Source: an uncultured Aquimonas sp. (GTDB lineage: Bacteria > Pseudomonadota > Gammaproteobacteria > Xanthomonadales > Xanthomonadaceae). Taken from it: a DNA stretch of 39,725 bases. The stretch covers positions 1 through 39,725 of the forward strand of contig CAMLOR010000005.1 in the NCBI GenBank assembly GCA_946481615.1, given 5' to 3'. The position numbers and the translations under genes are program-made. Each line of letters opens with the position of its first letter. The stretch's first letter is position 1. Below the pieces are notes generated by a model. That model made no database searches, was not told the DNA's origin, and saw only the letters and a program-made list of their open reading frames with translations. Shown piece by piece: positions 17,159 through 27,907 of this stretch.

Positions 17159-19878
17159 CCTTCGAAGCCGTCGTGGAAGATCGCCGCGCCTGCCGGCGGG
17201 TCTGCGGTCACCGTCACCGTGAGGCTCGACGCGATCGGAAGGTGATTCGTATCGCCCTCGCGCGTCGCCGTCACCGTGCAGCTTCCCACCGCGGTGGCGG
17301 TGAGCGTGGTGCCTGCGATCACGCAATGCGCGCCGCCCGCGGTCACGGCGAACGCCAGCGCGCCCGTGCCCGACCCCCCCGTGGCGGCGAGCGCACCGGT
17401 CGCACCCACCGCCAGCGTGGCGGGCGTCGCGCTGACGATCAACGCCGCCTGCGCGGCACGCGCGATGGCGAGCGTCTGCGTGGCCCGCGGCGCGGGGTCG
17501 AAATCTTCGTCGCCGGCCTGGTCGGCGGTGAGGACGCAATCGCCCGCACCCAACACGGTGACGAATCGGGTGCCCGGATCGATCCTGCACGTGGCCGGCG
17601 TGGCGGTGCCGAAGGCCACGGCCAGGCCGCTGCTCGCCGTGGCACTGAAGGTGCCGCCGGCATCGCCGTAGGTGAAGGGTCCGGGCGCGGCACCGAAGGC
17701 GATCGTCTGCGAGAGCTTGCCGAGCAGCGCCAGCGCATCGCGCGCCTCGCCGCCGATGCGGGCGAACTCGCCGGCCGCAAGAATGCGTCCGTCGGGCTGC
17801 CGGCGCAGGACGCGCACCGTAGCGTCCGGCGCCGGCTGCCAGAGCGGATGCGCGATGCCGCTGTCGGCGGTCAGGCGCGCGAGGTTCGATGCCGGCTGTC
17901 CGCCGAGTTCCGCGAACAGGCCGCCGACATACAGCGAGCCCGCACCGTCGAGCATCAGCGAGTCGATCAGCGTGAAGGGCGCCGTGGCGGGCGCGAAGAG
18001 GGTGTCGACGCTGCCGTCGCTGCCGACCTTGCCGAGGCCGCGTCGCGTCTCGGCGCCCAGCATCGTGAAGCTGCCGCCCACGTACAACGAGGCGCCGTCG
18101 GTGGCGAGCGCCAGCACGCTGCCGACCGGATGATAGGGGAAGGCGGCGTCCAGCGATGCGTCCACGGCGCTGTACTTGCGCAGCAGGAAGTCGCCACCGA
18201 GATAGACGTTCGCGCCGCCGAGCGCGATCGCGCGCACCAGCCCGTGCACCGGCGGCGCCCAGTTCGGATCGAGGTTGCCGTTGTAGAAGCGCGCCACCTG
18301 GTAGCGCGTCTGCACGACGTTGGATTCGTCCACCAGCGCATCGAACTGGCCGGCTGCATACAGGCGGAAGTTCGGATCGAAGGCCAGGGCACGCACGAAT
18401 CCGTTCGGATTCGGAAGGAAGCCCGCATCGATCGCGCCCGTCGCGCCGGACAGCTTCACCAGATGCTTCACCGAGGCGCCGTTGATGCCCTGGAATTCTC
18501 CGCCGGCGATCACGTAGCCCTCGATGCGATGCACTGCCAGCGCGAACACGCGCCCGGCCAGACCGCCGAAGCCGTCGGTATCCGCGATCCACGCCGGATC
18601 GAGCGTGCCGTCGGCGCGGATGCGCGCCAGGTTGCGGCGCGGGCTGCCGTCGACGGTGTAAAACTCGCCGCCGACGATCCAGTCGCCGCCGGGCTGCACC
18701 GCGACCGCGTGCACGATGCCCGGACGTTCCGCGTCGAGGCGCGCACCTGCGGAACCGTCCGCCGCCACGCGCGCGAGGCCAAGCCGGCGCGCGCCGCCGA
18801 CGCGGGCGAAGTTGCCGCCCGTCAGCACTTCGCTGCCGAATTCGGCGAAGGCCTGCACCTGATCGAACGGCCCGTCGAACAACGGCGCCCACGCCGCCGC
18901 CGCGTCGCCGTCTCCAAGCGACAACCTGGCCGCTTCCGTGCGCGCGGCGCCGCCGATGGTGGTGAAGCGGCCCGCCACGTAGAGCGCGCCGTGCGCGAGC
19001 TGCAGCGCCTGCACGGCCTCGTCGGCCTTCGCGTCCCAGTCGGCGTTCGCCGCGCCGGAAGGTTCGATGCGCGCCACGCCGCGGCGTGTGGCGCCGCCGA
19101 TGTTGGAGAACTCGCCGGCGACGAAGAGCGCATCGCTCGCGGTATCGAAGGCCAGCGCGTACACCGTCGAATCGGGCTGCGGTGCGAAGTCCTGCAGGCT
19201 GCCGTCGGCGATGGCGAGCCGGGCGAGATTGTCGCGCCGCGCGCCGCGCACGTCGGCGAAGATGCCGCCGACATCGAGCAGGCCGCCGTCTTCGTCGAGC
19301 GCGAGCGCGAACGCCACGTCGCCCGCCTGCGAGGCGACGACGCGCCAGCCGGCCGCGGCATCGCTGCCGGCGAACGTCGCCAGATACACGTGGTCGCCGT
19401 CGGGAAGGTTGAAATTGCCGCCGGCGTACAGCGTGCCGACGGCATCCACTGCCAGCGCGAACACGTTGGGATCGTCGGCCAAGGCCGCATCCCAGGCCGA
19501 AGCCGCGCCGTCGCCGTCGCCGCGCAGCCGCGCCAGTCCGTTGCGCGGCGCGCCGCCGGCCTGGTCGAACCAGCCGCCGACGTAGACCGAATCGTCGGGC
19601 CCCACCGCCAGCGTCTCGACGCTGCCGTCGGTACCGGGATTCCAGTCCGGATCGACGCTGCCGTCGGGCCGGATCAAGGCAAGGTTGGCGCGCGCCACGC
19701 CGTTGATGGATTTGAAGGTGCCACCCACCACGACATCGCCGTCGCTCTGCCGCGCCATGACGCGCACCGAGCCGTCGAGTTTGATGTGCAGGTCGGGCGT
19801 GGCGAGCGGGCGCGGTTCCTGGGCGGTCGCGGACAAGGCAAGGCAGGCCAGTGCCGCGGCCGGCAGCAAACGCATCAT
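17155..19878 (-). CDS. Secreted delta-60 repeat protein with Ig-like domains and DGFE tail, 907 aa
   Basis: ATG 19878 overlaps the DUF1631 stop (ATGA). The signal peptide is M-M-R-L-L-P-A-A-A-L-A-C-L-A-L-S-A-T-A-Q. Most of the chain (about 25-700) is built from repeats of about 50-60 residues with the pattern G-G-x-F, then N-x-A-R-L-x-x-D-G, then D-x-x-W/F, which is the delta-60 repeat family and probably forms a beta propeller or solenoid. Two Ig-like/MBG-type regions follow, with F-T-Y-G-D-A-G-G-T-F-S-A-T-A-S-S and a region rich in Thr/Ala/Gly. It ends A-I-F-H-D-G-F-E-G, nearly the same tail as the next protein. It is likely extracellular or surface attached. The function is unknown. Confidence 0.9.
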   Translation of the reverse strand: MMRLLPAAALACLALSATAQEPRPLATPDLHIKLDGSVRVMARQSDGDVVVGGTFKSINGVARANLALIRPDGSVDPDWNPGTDGSVETLAVGPDDSVYVGGWFDQAGGAPRNGLARLRGDGDGAASAWDAALADDPNVFALAVDAVGTLYAGGNFNLPDGDHVYLATFAGSDAAAGWRVVASQAGDVAFALALDEDGGLLDVGGIFADVRGARRDNLARLAIADGSLQDFAPQPDSTVYALAFDTASDALFVAGEFSNIGGATRRGVARIEPSGAANADWDAKADEAVQALQLAHGALYVAGRFTTIGGAARTEAARLSLGDGDAAAAWAPLFDGPFDQVQAFAEFGSEVLTGGNFARVGGARRLGLARVAADGSAGARLDAERPGIVHAVAVQPGGDWIVGGEFYTVDGSPRRNLARIRADGTLDPAWIADTDGFGGLAGRVFALAVHRIEGYVIAGGEFQGINGASVKHLVKLSGATGAIDAGFLPNPNGFVRALAFDPNFRLYAAGQFDALVDESNVVQTRYQVARFYNGNLDPNWAPPVHGLVRAIALGGANVYLGGDFLLRKYSAVDASLDAAFPYHPVGSVLALATDGASLYVGGSFTMLGAETRRGLGKVGSDGSVDTLFAPATAPFTLIDSLMLDGAGSLYVGGLFAELGGQPASNLARLTADSGIAHPLWQPAPDATVRVLRRQPDGRILAAGEFARIGGEARDALALLGKLSQTIAFGAAPGPFTYGDAGGTFSATASSGLAVAFGTATPATCRIDPGTRFVTVLGAGDCVLTADQAGDEDFDPAPRATQTLAIARAAQAALIVSATPATLAVGATGALAATGGSGTGALAFAVTAGGAHCVIAGTTLTATAVGSCTVTATREGDTNHLPIASSLTVTVTADPPAGAAIFHDGFEG

Positions 19879-21866
19879 GGGGTGTCCCTGGCTTCGAGCA
19901 GGCCGTCGGCGAGCATGCGGGCGACGCGCGCGGCCGGCAGTTCCAGCGTCTTGACGCCGGCCGCGTTGACGAACACGTGCCAGCCGCTGGTGCTGCTGCG
20001 CCAACACAGCTTCAGGCGTTGCGGTGCGCGCTCGGGCGCGCGCCATTCGACGATCTGCCCGACGCGCAGCGCGGCGATCGGCACCGGCGCGGCAGCAGGA
20101 GCGGCGGGCGGCGGCGCCAGATCGCGCAGTGCGGCGTCGACGTCGAGACCCGCCGACAACATCGGCAAGCGCGTTTCGGGCGCGTCGTCGCGCGCGGGCT
20201 GCACGATCAATCGCGAGAGTTGCTGCCAGAGCTCCACCACCTCGAACGCGCCGTAGCCGGCGCGTTCGAGCCCGGCGCGCAGATCGATCGCGATCGCCGC
20301 CAGTCCGTGCATGGCGCGCTGCGAATACTGCGGCTGCAGCGACGGACGCGTGCTCCAGTCGGCGAAGGCGGCGCACAGCGCGGCGGCGATGCCGGCGGCG
20401 TGGCGGAACTCGGGCGAATCCTCGCCATGGCGCAGCGCCACGCGCACCATCGACTGCGCCCAGGGGCGGCGCAGCAAGGCATGCACCAGCGGCGGCAGAT
20501 CGGAGCGCGCCAGTTCGCGGCCGACGGCCACGGCCACCGCCTGCCAGGCCGCGAGCAGGCGTACGCGCGGCACGTCGTCCTCTTCGCGCGCCGTTCCGGC
20601 CGGCAGCGCCGCCAGCGCGTTCTCGAACTGGACGCGCACGCGCGCGCAGACGGCGGCGTCGCCATCGCAGCGCGCCAGCAGCGCATCGATGGCGGCACGC
20701 GCACAGGCCAGCGCGTGGCGGCCGCGCGGCTGCGCGGGATCGGCGCCGAGCACGCCGCGCACCAGCGTTTCGAGCAGGCGGCGCGGGGCACCGGCACGCG
20801 CCAGCACATGCGCGCGATCCTGCAGGCACAGCCGCAGGAACGGCAGGCGCAACGCGAGGAAATCGGAAGCCAGCGAGGCCGGGAAGCCGGCATCGGCCAC
20901 CAGCATCGCGAACAGGATGTCGACCAGTTCGATGGCGGCGCGGTCGGCTTCGGCGAAGCGCGCCGCGGCGCCCGCTTCGCGCGCGGTGAGCGCCGCGGCC
21001 AACGTGCCGGCGAGCGACGCCGGTTCCGGCGCGTCATCGGATGCCGCGGCGGCTCGCGCATCCGCGCCGCCGCCGGCCATCCGGCCCTTGCCGCGCCGCG
21101 CGGACTGCAGGCCGTCCAGGACGAGCAGCAGCATGGCGCGCGGCCAGACCGTCGCGCTCGGCGGCGAAAGTGCGGTGATGCGCGCGTGCGCACCGGCACG
21201 CGCCGGCGCTTCGTCGCTCATGGACCCGTCGGCAATCGCCGCCGCCTCGCCACGCACGACGCGCTGCCAGTCGCGATAGCAGGCGGGCAGGGCCGCGAGC
21301 AATCGCGCCTGCATCGCGCGCAGCAGTTCCAGCCGCGTTTCGGCATCGAGCGCGAAGGCATCGAGGGCCTGCGCGTAGGCCTGCAGCAGCGCGCGCGGCG
21401 CGAGCATCGCCGCGCCGGCTTCGCCGACGCCCGCTTCGCGCAACGCACCCGCCAGCACCGCGAACGGTGCGCCGGCGGTGCCGTGCGCCTGCGCGACGAA
21501 GGTGGCCTGCGCCAGGCCTTCGCGCAGGTCTTCCTCGTCCAGCAGCCCGAGCGCATCCGCCGTCGCGGCGGGCGCCACCGCACCGAGATTGGCGGCGAAG
21601 CGTGCGCGCAGCAGCGGCTCGCCGGAACGGAACCAGCGCAGGCTGCGGTAGACCGCGAGCTGCACGGCGCGGCTCGGGCACAGGGCCCGGCCTTCCTCGG
21701 CGAGCCGCTCGAGCGCGTCGTCGTGGGCATCGCGGCAGAGCGTCCCGAGATCTTCGCGCACGCGTTGCACGAGCGCCGCGGGCAAGGTCTCGCCCACCGC
21801 CGTCGAAGGCTGGGAGAAATGCTCCGGCGCCGGCGCGCCGAGATCGGGCTGGTCGAGTGACGTCAT
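19875..21866 (-). CDS. DUF1631 family protein, 663 aa
   Basis: A long, mostly helical, Ala/Arg-rich soluble protein matching the DUF1631 family (sometimes mislabelled thymidine phosphorylase in Xanthomonadales). Recognisable parts are C-R-D-A-H-D-D-A-L near the N-terminus, R-A-M-L-L-L-V-L-D-G-L-Q near 220, I-E-L-V-D-I-L-F-A-M-L-V-A-D near 310, F-L-A-L-R-L-P-F-L-R-L near 340, and a C-terminal beta-rich part (about 575-650) with V-G-Q-I-V-E-W and L-K-L-C-W-R-S that looks PilZ-like. A PilZ-like end would suit control by cyclic di-GMP, but the usual R-x3-R motif is not evident. The start is 7 nt after the preceding stop. By position it may control the pilus-like system. Confidence 0.85.
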   Translation of the reverse strand: MTSLDQPDLGAPAPEHFSQPSTAVGETLPAALVQRVREDLGTLCRDAHDDALERLAEEGRALCPSRAVQLAVYRSLRWFRSGEPLLRARFAANLGAVAPAATADALGLLDEEDLREGLAQATFVAQAHGTAGAPFAVLAGALREAGVGEAGAAMLAPRALLQAYAQALDAFALDAETRLELLRAMQARLLAALPACYRDWQRVVRGEAAAIADGSMSDEAPARAGAHARITALSPPSATVWPRAMLLLVLDGLQSARRGKGRMAGGGADARAAAASDDAPEPASLAGTLAAALTAREAGAAARFAEADRAAIELVDILFAMLVADAGFPASLASDFLALRLPFLRLCLQDRAHVLARAGAPRRLLETLVRGVLGADPAQPRGRHALACARAAIDALLARCDGDAAVCARVRVQFENALAALPAGTAREEDDVPRVRLLAAWQAVAVAVGRELARSDLPPLVHALLRRPWAQSMVRVALRHGEDSPEFRHAAGIAAALCAAFADWSTRPSLQPQYSQRAMHGLAAIAIDLRAGLERAGYGAFEVVELWQQLSRLIVQPARDDAPETRLPMLSAGLDVDAALRDLAPPPAAPAAAPVPIAALRVGQIVEWRAPERAPQRLKLCWRSSTSGWHVFVNAAGVKTLELPAARVARMLADGLLEARDTP

Positions 21867-21873
21867 GGCGGAC

Positions 21874-22457
21874 TCACGGCGCGGCGGGAAAGGATTGCGG
21901 CGGCGACAGCAGGTGCTGCAGGGCGAGCAGCTGCTCGGCGCTTTGCGCGGCGACGCGCTGCGGTTGGCGGCGCGCATGTTCGATCTCGCGCAGCAGGCGC
22001 GTGGCGAGGCGGCCGCGCTGCGCCACGGAGAAGGCGGTGTCCACCGCGCGCAACGCCTCGGCCAGATCGATGGCGTGGCGCGTCAGGATCAGGTTTTCGG
22101 TGTAGGACAGGCGCGGCGCGCGCGCCGGCGGCAGGCGCAGCGCCAGCCATTCGCCTTTCTGGCCGCCGTGCAACAGCGCGGCGATGCCGGGCGGCAGCAT
22201 GAACACGTCGCCCGCCGACAGCAGCATCGCCGTGTCCACGGTTTCCACCACGCACAGCGGACGCGCGGCGAGCAGGATCCATCCGCTTTCGTGACCCGCG
22301 ATCTGCAGCGCGGCGCCGCGCTCGCCCTCGTGCACTTCGATGTCCGCATCGAACGCGTCCAGATCGGTGATGACGCTGCAGCGCGCGTGCCGGCGAAGCT
22401 TCGCCACGGCGGGCCGGCGCGGGACGGGGCGCATCGCGAAGCGATCGGGGCGGGCGC

Positions 22458-22461
<4 letters not shown>
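21874..22461 (-). CDS. Cupin-like sensor protein without HTH, 195 aa
   Basis: I start at GTG 22461 because it makes a GTGA overlap with the kinase stop; ATG 22434 is the alternative. The middle resembles the N-terminal ligand-binding domain of AraC-type regulators: G-W-I-L-L-A-A-R-P-L-C-V-V-E, then L-S-A-G-D-V-F-M-L-P-P-G-I, then G-E-W-L-A-L-R-L-P. The rest is a helical tail (A-L-R-A-V-D-T-A-F-S-V-A-Q-R-G-R-L-A-T-R). No helix-turn-helix is seen, so it is probably not a DNA-binding regulator by itself. Translational coupling to the kinase suggests a shared signalling role. This is a weak homology call made by eye. Confidence 0.65.
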
Positions 22462-24302
<1,841 letters not shown>

Positions 24303-24313
24303 ATCGGAGATCC

Positions 24314-26794
24314 TCAGCGGTAACGCGACCAGAGCGTCTGGGCGAGGGCGCCCTTGCAAGCTTCGTCCATGCAAGGCTCCTTGTAGGGATCGAAATCGTC
24401 GGTGGTGAGGTCTTCGAGCGTGAACGTGCTGAGGAAATCGCCCGCCGCGCCGGGGGTCAGGGTCTGGCCCGCGGCGATGACGTTGCCTCGCACCGTCACC
24501 GAGCCACGGCTGGTGAACTTGTCGCCGGCGATCACGATGCCGTCGACCATTGCGGTGCCGTTGCCGGGCTGGTTCGGATCGGCCGCGGGGATGCCCAGCG
24601 TGATGTCGCCGCCCGAGAACGAACCGTCGGGCAGGTAATGGCCGGCGATCATCGCGGCGTTTCCGATGTCGTTCTCCTTGAGCCCGGTGTCACCGCACAG
24701 GCTGTCGGAGATCGTGTTTGCCAGCGAGTTCGTGCTCACCGACGGATGGTTGCCGTCGTCGGCATCGGCCAGGTCTTCGTTGTTGCAGGTCTTCCCCCAG
24801 CCCGCGGCGTTCGGCGCGAGGGTGCGGTGGAACGCGCTCGTCTTGATGTTGCCGGTCGCGATCCAGGTGGCGACGAAGACCGAGTTTCCGACGTCGAGGT
24901 TGCCTGGGAAGAAATAGATGCCGCGCGCCGCGGTGAAGCAGTTGTTAAAGTTGTACGGTGCCGCGTTGGCGGGGAAGGAGCCGACCATGTACGTGTCGGG
25001 CTCCCCTGCCGCCGCGGAAGGCCGGACATGGAAGCAGCTGTTGCCCCAGCGACCGTGACTCAGACGCTTGGCGTCGGCGAGCGTGCACTCCTTTTGTCCC
25101 GCCCGCGTTGCGGATGTCGTGTTGATCTTGTCCGCAGGGCACAGATAGTCCGGCCATGTCTCTCCCGGATCGCCCGGGTTGAGAATCGAGCCCGCCAGCT
25201 TCCAGCCCAGCTTGTAGACACCGGGGGACATGTCCTTGACCCGGCGCACGGTGACCTGCAGTTCGCCGCCGACATACGCGAACTCGAAATTGGCGTCGGT
25301 GCGGAGCATGTTGGCGTCCACGCGCGGCGGGTCGATGACGACCTCCTCCACATCGGGAATTTCGACGACGTCCGCCTCATCGGGCTCGTCTGCCTCCACG
25401 ATGAGCTCCGCGTCCGCACCCACCATCGTGAAGCCGCATTTGTCGGCCGGGATGGTATTCGACAGGTTGACCGCATTGTCGGCGTGGAAAGGCACGACCG
25501 TCGGCGCGTAGCCCTTGATGATGTCGGTGGTGGCCCCGGCCCAGGTGCCGTTCCTCTCGGTGAGCGTCAGCTTGAGCTTGGAACACATCCACTTCAGTTC
25601 CGCCTCCGCCGGAGTGTTCGCGGGAATACGCTTGGTACCCCAGGTCATCTCGTCGCGGGAGGTGTAGTAGCCCGTCGCTTCCGCCGCGCGTACGTTCGCC
25701 TTGCCGTTGACACGCAAATGCTGAGAGTCGACGTAGCTTTCGTCGGCGGTATTGGCGCTGTTCCGCCTGACGGCGGCGCCGTGATAGCGCACGAGATCGC
25801 CGTTGGCGTACAGCTTTTCTATGCCGCCATGGCACGAATTCCAGGTCACGTTCTCTTCCACGTACGCCGTGGCGATGTACGTGTTGTCCTTCATCGGCTT
25901 CTCGACGCAGGTTTCCGGATAGGGCTCGCCAACCACCAGGCTGCCCTGCGTCTTCACCAGTTGCGCCCGCGACCAGATGAAGGTCACATCGCCTTCCGCG
26001 GTGATGGTTCCCTGCGAGCCATCGCCGCTGACGGTGACGTTGCCGCCGCTGGTGATCGTTCGCGCGCTGGCATTGTTCTCCAGCGTGATGTCGCCGTTCG
26101 CGCGCACGTCCTCGAGAGCTACCGAGCCGCTGCGGACCGCCACCGCCCCGGTGGAGTTGATGTCGCGAATGTTGGTGGTGGTGGTGACATTGCTGATCTC
26201 GACCTCGCCCAGCACGTTGAGATCGGTATTGGGCGGGAACGTCGGATTGCCCCGGAGCTTGAGGCCCCTGAAGATGGGTCCGTTGACGTCTTCGGTTTCC
26301 TCGCCGCTTTCGGTGATCATCTGGAAGCGGTAGATGACTTCGATCGGCGCCGCTGCCTCTGCGCGACCGTCGCCGGACTTGCCGGTGATATGCGCGGTGA
26401 CGAGGTAGAAGTCGTCGACGGCGGGGTCCTCGAGTTCCACGCCCACGATCGCGGCTTCGATGTTGGTGTCACCTGCGGTGTCCACCGCGCCCGTTCCGGT
26501 GAGCGACAGCTCGACCGGCGACCCCACCGAGGGCGATTGGTCGATCCACCACTGCAACGTATCGGCGTCGGCCTTCTCCAAGTACGACCGGATCGCTTCG
26601 GCGCCATACCAGGCGGTCGCCTCGGCCGGCGTCCGCGCGTGGACGGCGAGCGTTTGCTCCTGTGCACCGCGCACAGTGCGGAACACGCCGAACACCGTCA
26701 CGATCAACACCAGGCCGATCAGGACCACGATCAGGATCGAAGCAATGCCGCGCTGGCGGTGCGGCGGGGCCATGCGCTTGACAGGGTGGCTCAT
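24314..26794 (-). CDS. Large PilX/GspK-like minor pilin with long C-terminal region, 826 aa
   Basis: The N-terminus has a class III prepilin-like signal: H-R-Q-R-G then I-A-S-I-L-I-V-V-L-I-G-L-V-L as the hydrophobic helix (about 17-39). Glu at +5 is absent (Leu instead), as in PilX/GspK-type tip subunits. PilX proteins are normally about 150-200 aa and GspK about 300, so this is far longer. The extra region contains strands rich in Thr, Val and Asn with N-I-R-D-I-N-S-T-G-A-V-A-V-R-S-G-S-V and similar stretches that resemble a beta-helix/polymer-forming (bactofilin-like) solenoid, then Cys-containing segments, ending C-M-D-E-A-C-K-G. It lies 10 nt after the pilW-like gene. It may cap a pseudopilus with a large adhesive head. 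Confidence 0.8.
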   Translation of the reverse strand: MSHPVKRMAPPHRQRGIASILIVVLIGLVLIVTVFGVFRTVRGAQEQTLAVHARTPAEATAWYGAEAIRSYLEKADADTLQWWIDQSPSVGSPVELSLTGTGAVDTAGDTNIEAAIVGVELEDPAVDDFYLVTAHITGKSGDGRAEAAAPIEVIYRFQMITESGEETEDVNGPIFRGLKLRGNPTFPPNTDLNVLGEVEISNVTTTTNIRDINSTGAVAVRSGSVALEDVRANGDITLENNASARTITSGGNVTVSGDGSQGTITAEGDVTFIWSRAQLVKTQGSLVVGEPYPETCVEKPMKDNTYIATAYVEENVTWNSCHGGIEKLYANGDLVRYHGAAVRRNSANTADESYVDSQHLRVNGKANVRAAEATGYYTSRDEMTWGTKRIPANTPAEAELKWMCSKLKLTLTERNGTWAGATTDIIKGYAPTVVPFHADNAVNLSNTIPADKCGFTMVGADAELIVEADEPDEADVVEIPDVEEVVIDPPRVDANMLRTDANFEFAYVGGELQVTVRRVKDMSPGVYKLGWKLAGSILNPGDPGETWPDYLCPADKINTTSATRAGQKECTLADAKRLSHGRWGNSCFHVRPSAAAGEPDTYMVGSFPANAAPYNFNNCFTAARGIYFFPGNLDVGNSVFVATWIATGNIKTSAFHRTLAPNAAGWGKTCNNEDLADADDGNHPSVSTNSLANTISDSLCGDTGLKENDIGNAAMIAGHYLPDGSFSGGDITLGIPAADPNQPGNGTAMVDGIVIAGDKFTSRGSVTVRGNVIAAGQTLTPGAAGDFLSTFTLEDLTTDDFDPYKEPCMDEACKGALAQTLWSRYR

Positions 26795-26804
26795 GACGTG
26801 GCCC

Positions 26805-27467
26805 TCACAGGTTGGACAGACATTGGGAGAACACGACGATGTCGTTGGCGGGATTGGTGTCGGCGCGGGTGTCCTTGAGTTGGACGACCTGGCTGCTGTC
26901 GCTGGAACCGGGCACGCCGTAAGGGCCGCAATTGGCCGCCGCAGTCAGCACGAACTCGGCATGCGAAAGGTCGTAGCTGCGCGACTCGCCCGTGGTGGTG
27001 GCGGTGTCGGCCGTGGAGGGCTCGAACAGCACCGAAGCGGTGGCGAGCAATCGTGGCGTAAAGGCCGTGGCGTCGTCGGCGTCGCCGCAGCCTTGCGGCA
27101 GCAGGAAATAGATTCCGTCGGTCTCGGATACCGGCGTGCTGGCCTGGAGGCGCAGGCCAGCGCACATGATCGGGCCGGCCGGCAACGTCTGGCGGAAGCG
27201 CCACACCAGCTTCTTGTTCGATTCGCTCAAGTGCCAGCTCGGGCCGGGATCGGTGTCCCGGATGCCGAAGCCGGCCTGCTGCAGCTCCGTCTGCGCCGTG
27301 AGCAGTGCGGCGGCGGCCTGGCCCTCGCGTTTGGCAGTGCGGGTGGCGGGCACCGACACGCCCACCATCGTTCGATAGGCGATGAGCATGGCGACGGCGG
27401 TGAGCAGGCTGAGCGCCAGGCCGATCATCGTGCCGACCAGGCTCTCGCCCCGCTGGGTACGCCGCAT
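26805..27467 (-). CDS. PilW-like minor pilin, 220 aa
   Basis: The prepilin leader R-T-Q-R-G is followed by E-S-L-V-G-T-M-I-G-L-A-L-S-L-L and an alpha helix to about residue 32, then a soluble head with four cysteines (M-C-A-G, Q-G-C-G, A-N-C-G and S-Q-C-L). Position +5 is Gly, not the usual Glu, and Glu sits at +1, which is odd for PilW. ATG 27467 is 2 nt after the pilV-like stop. PilW helps to prime pilus assembly with PilV, PilX and FimT. The assignment rests on gene order and the leader; the head is too variable to name by itself. Confidence 0.8.
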   Translation of the reverse strand: MRRTQRGESLVGTMIGLALSLLTAVAMLIAYRTMVGVSVPATRTAKREGQAAAALLTAQTELQQAGFGIRDTDPGPSWHLSESNKKLVWRFRQTLPAGPIMCAGLRLQASTPVSETDGIYFLLPQGCGDADDATAFTPRLLATASVLFEPSTADTATTTGESRSYDLSHAEFVLTAAANCGPYGVPGSSDSSQVVQLKDTRADTNPANDIVVFSQCLSNL

Positions 27468-27469
27468 GT

Positions 27470-27907
27470 TCACGAGCGCGTGCCTACGACGATCTCGGCG
27501 TCGGGAGCATCGGCCTGCACCGCGAGATTGGAAAGTCTCACGCGCATCATCACGGGCTTGACGGCGTCCACTTCGAGCCCGGCAGGCGCGCCGACGGCGG
27601 TGCTCACGGGTGCGACGGTGATCTTGGGAGCGTCGGTGTCGCAGACGATCTCCTCCACCGTCACCAGGTCGCCGCTCGGCAACTTCAGCTTGCGGTTGGT
27701 GGCACCGCACAGGGCCGAGCCCTCCGTTGCCAGCATCTGGCGCAACTGCGCCACCGCGATGCCTTCGGCGCGCAGTTCGCGTTGGCCGACCATGATGCGG
27801 GCGGCGATCTGCGCCGTGCCGGCGCCGATGATGGTCATGATGGCGGCGCCGAGCAGGGCTTCGATCAACGCAGTGCCGCGCTGGCGGCGATCAGAGCAGT
27901 TCGACAT
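27470..27907 (-). CDS. PilV-like minor pilin, 145 aa
   Basis: The leader S-D-R-R-Q-R-G is followed by T-A-L-I-E-A-L-L-G-A-A-I-M-T-I-I-G, with Glu at +5 as needed for pilin docking. The start overlaps the fimT-like gene by 17 nt. A soluble part of about 100 residues has one Cys pair (S-A-L-C-G and E-I-V-C-D). Length and order fit PilV of the fimT-pilV-pilW-pilX cluster. It likely sits in the initiating tip complex of a type IV pilus or pseudopilus. Confidence 0.82.
   Translation of the reverse strand: MSNCSDRRQRGTALIEALLGAAIMTIIGAGTAQIAARIMVGQRELRAEGIAVAQLRQMLATEGSALCGATNRKLKLPSGDLVTVEEIVCDTDAPKITVAPVSTAVGAPAGLEVDAVKPVMMRVRLSNLAVQADAPDAEIVVGTRS

Noticed and set aside
13247..17245. A 1332-aa open frame on the + strand
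   Set aside because: It is antisense to the cytochrome/PKD gene, whose frame shows haem motifs, a signal peptide and known domains. High GC content leaves long open antisense frames; the translation is Arg/Gly/Ala-rich with no domain.
17173..20256. A 1027-aa + strand frame
   Set aside because: Antisense to the delta-60 repeat gene; composition is a GC shadow, with no domain or ribosome site.
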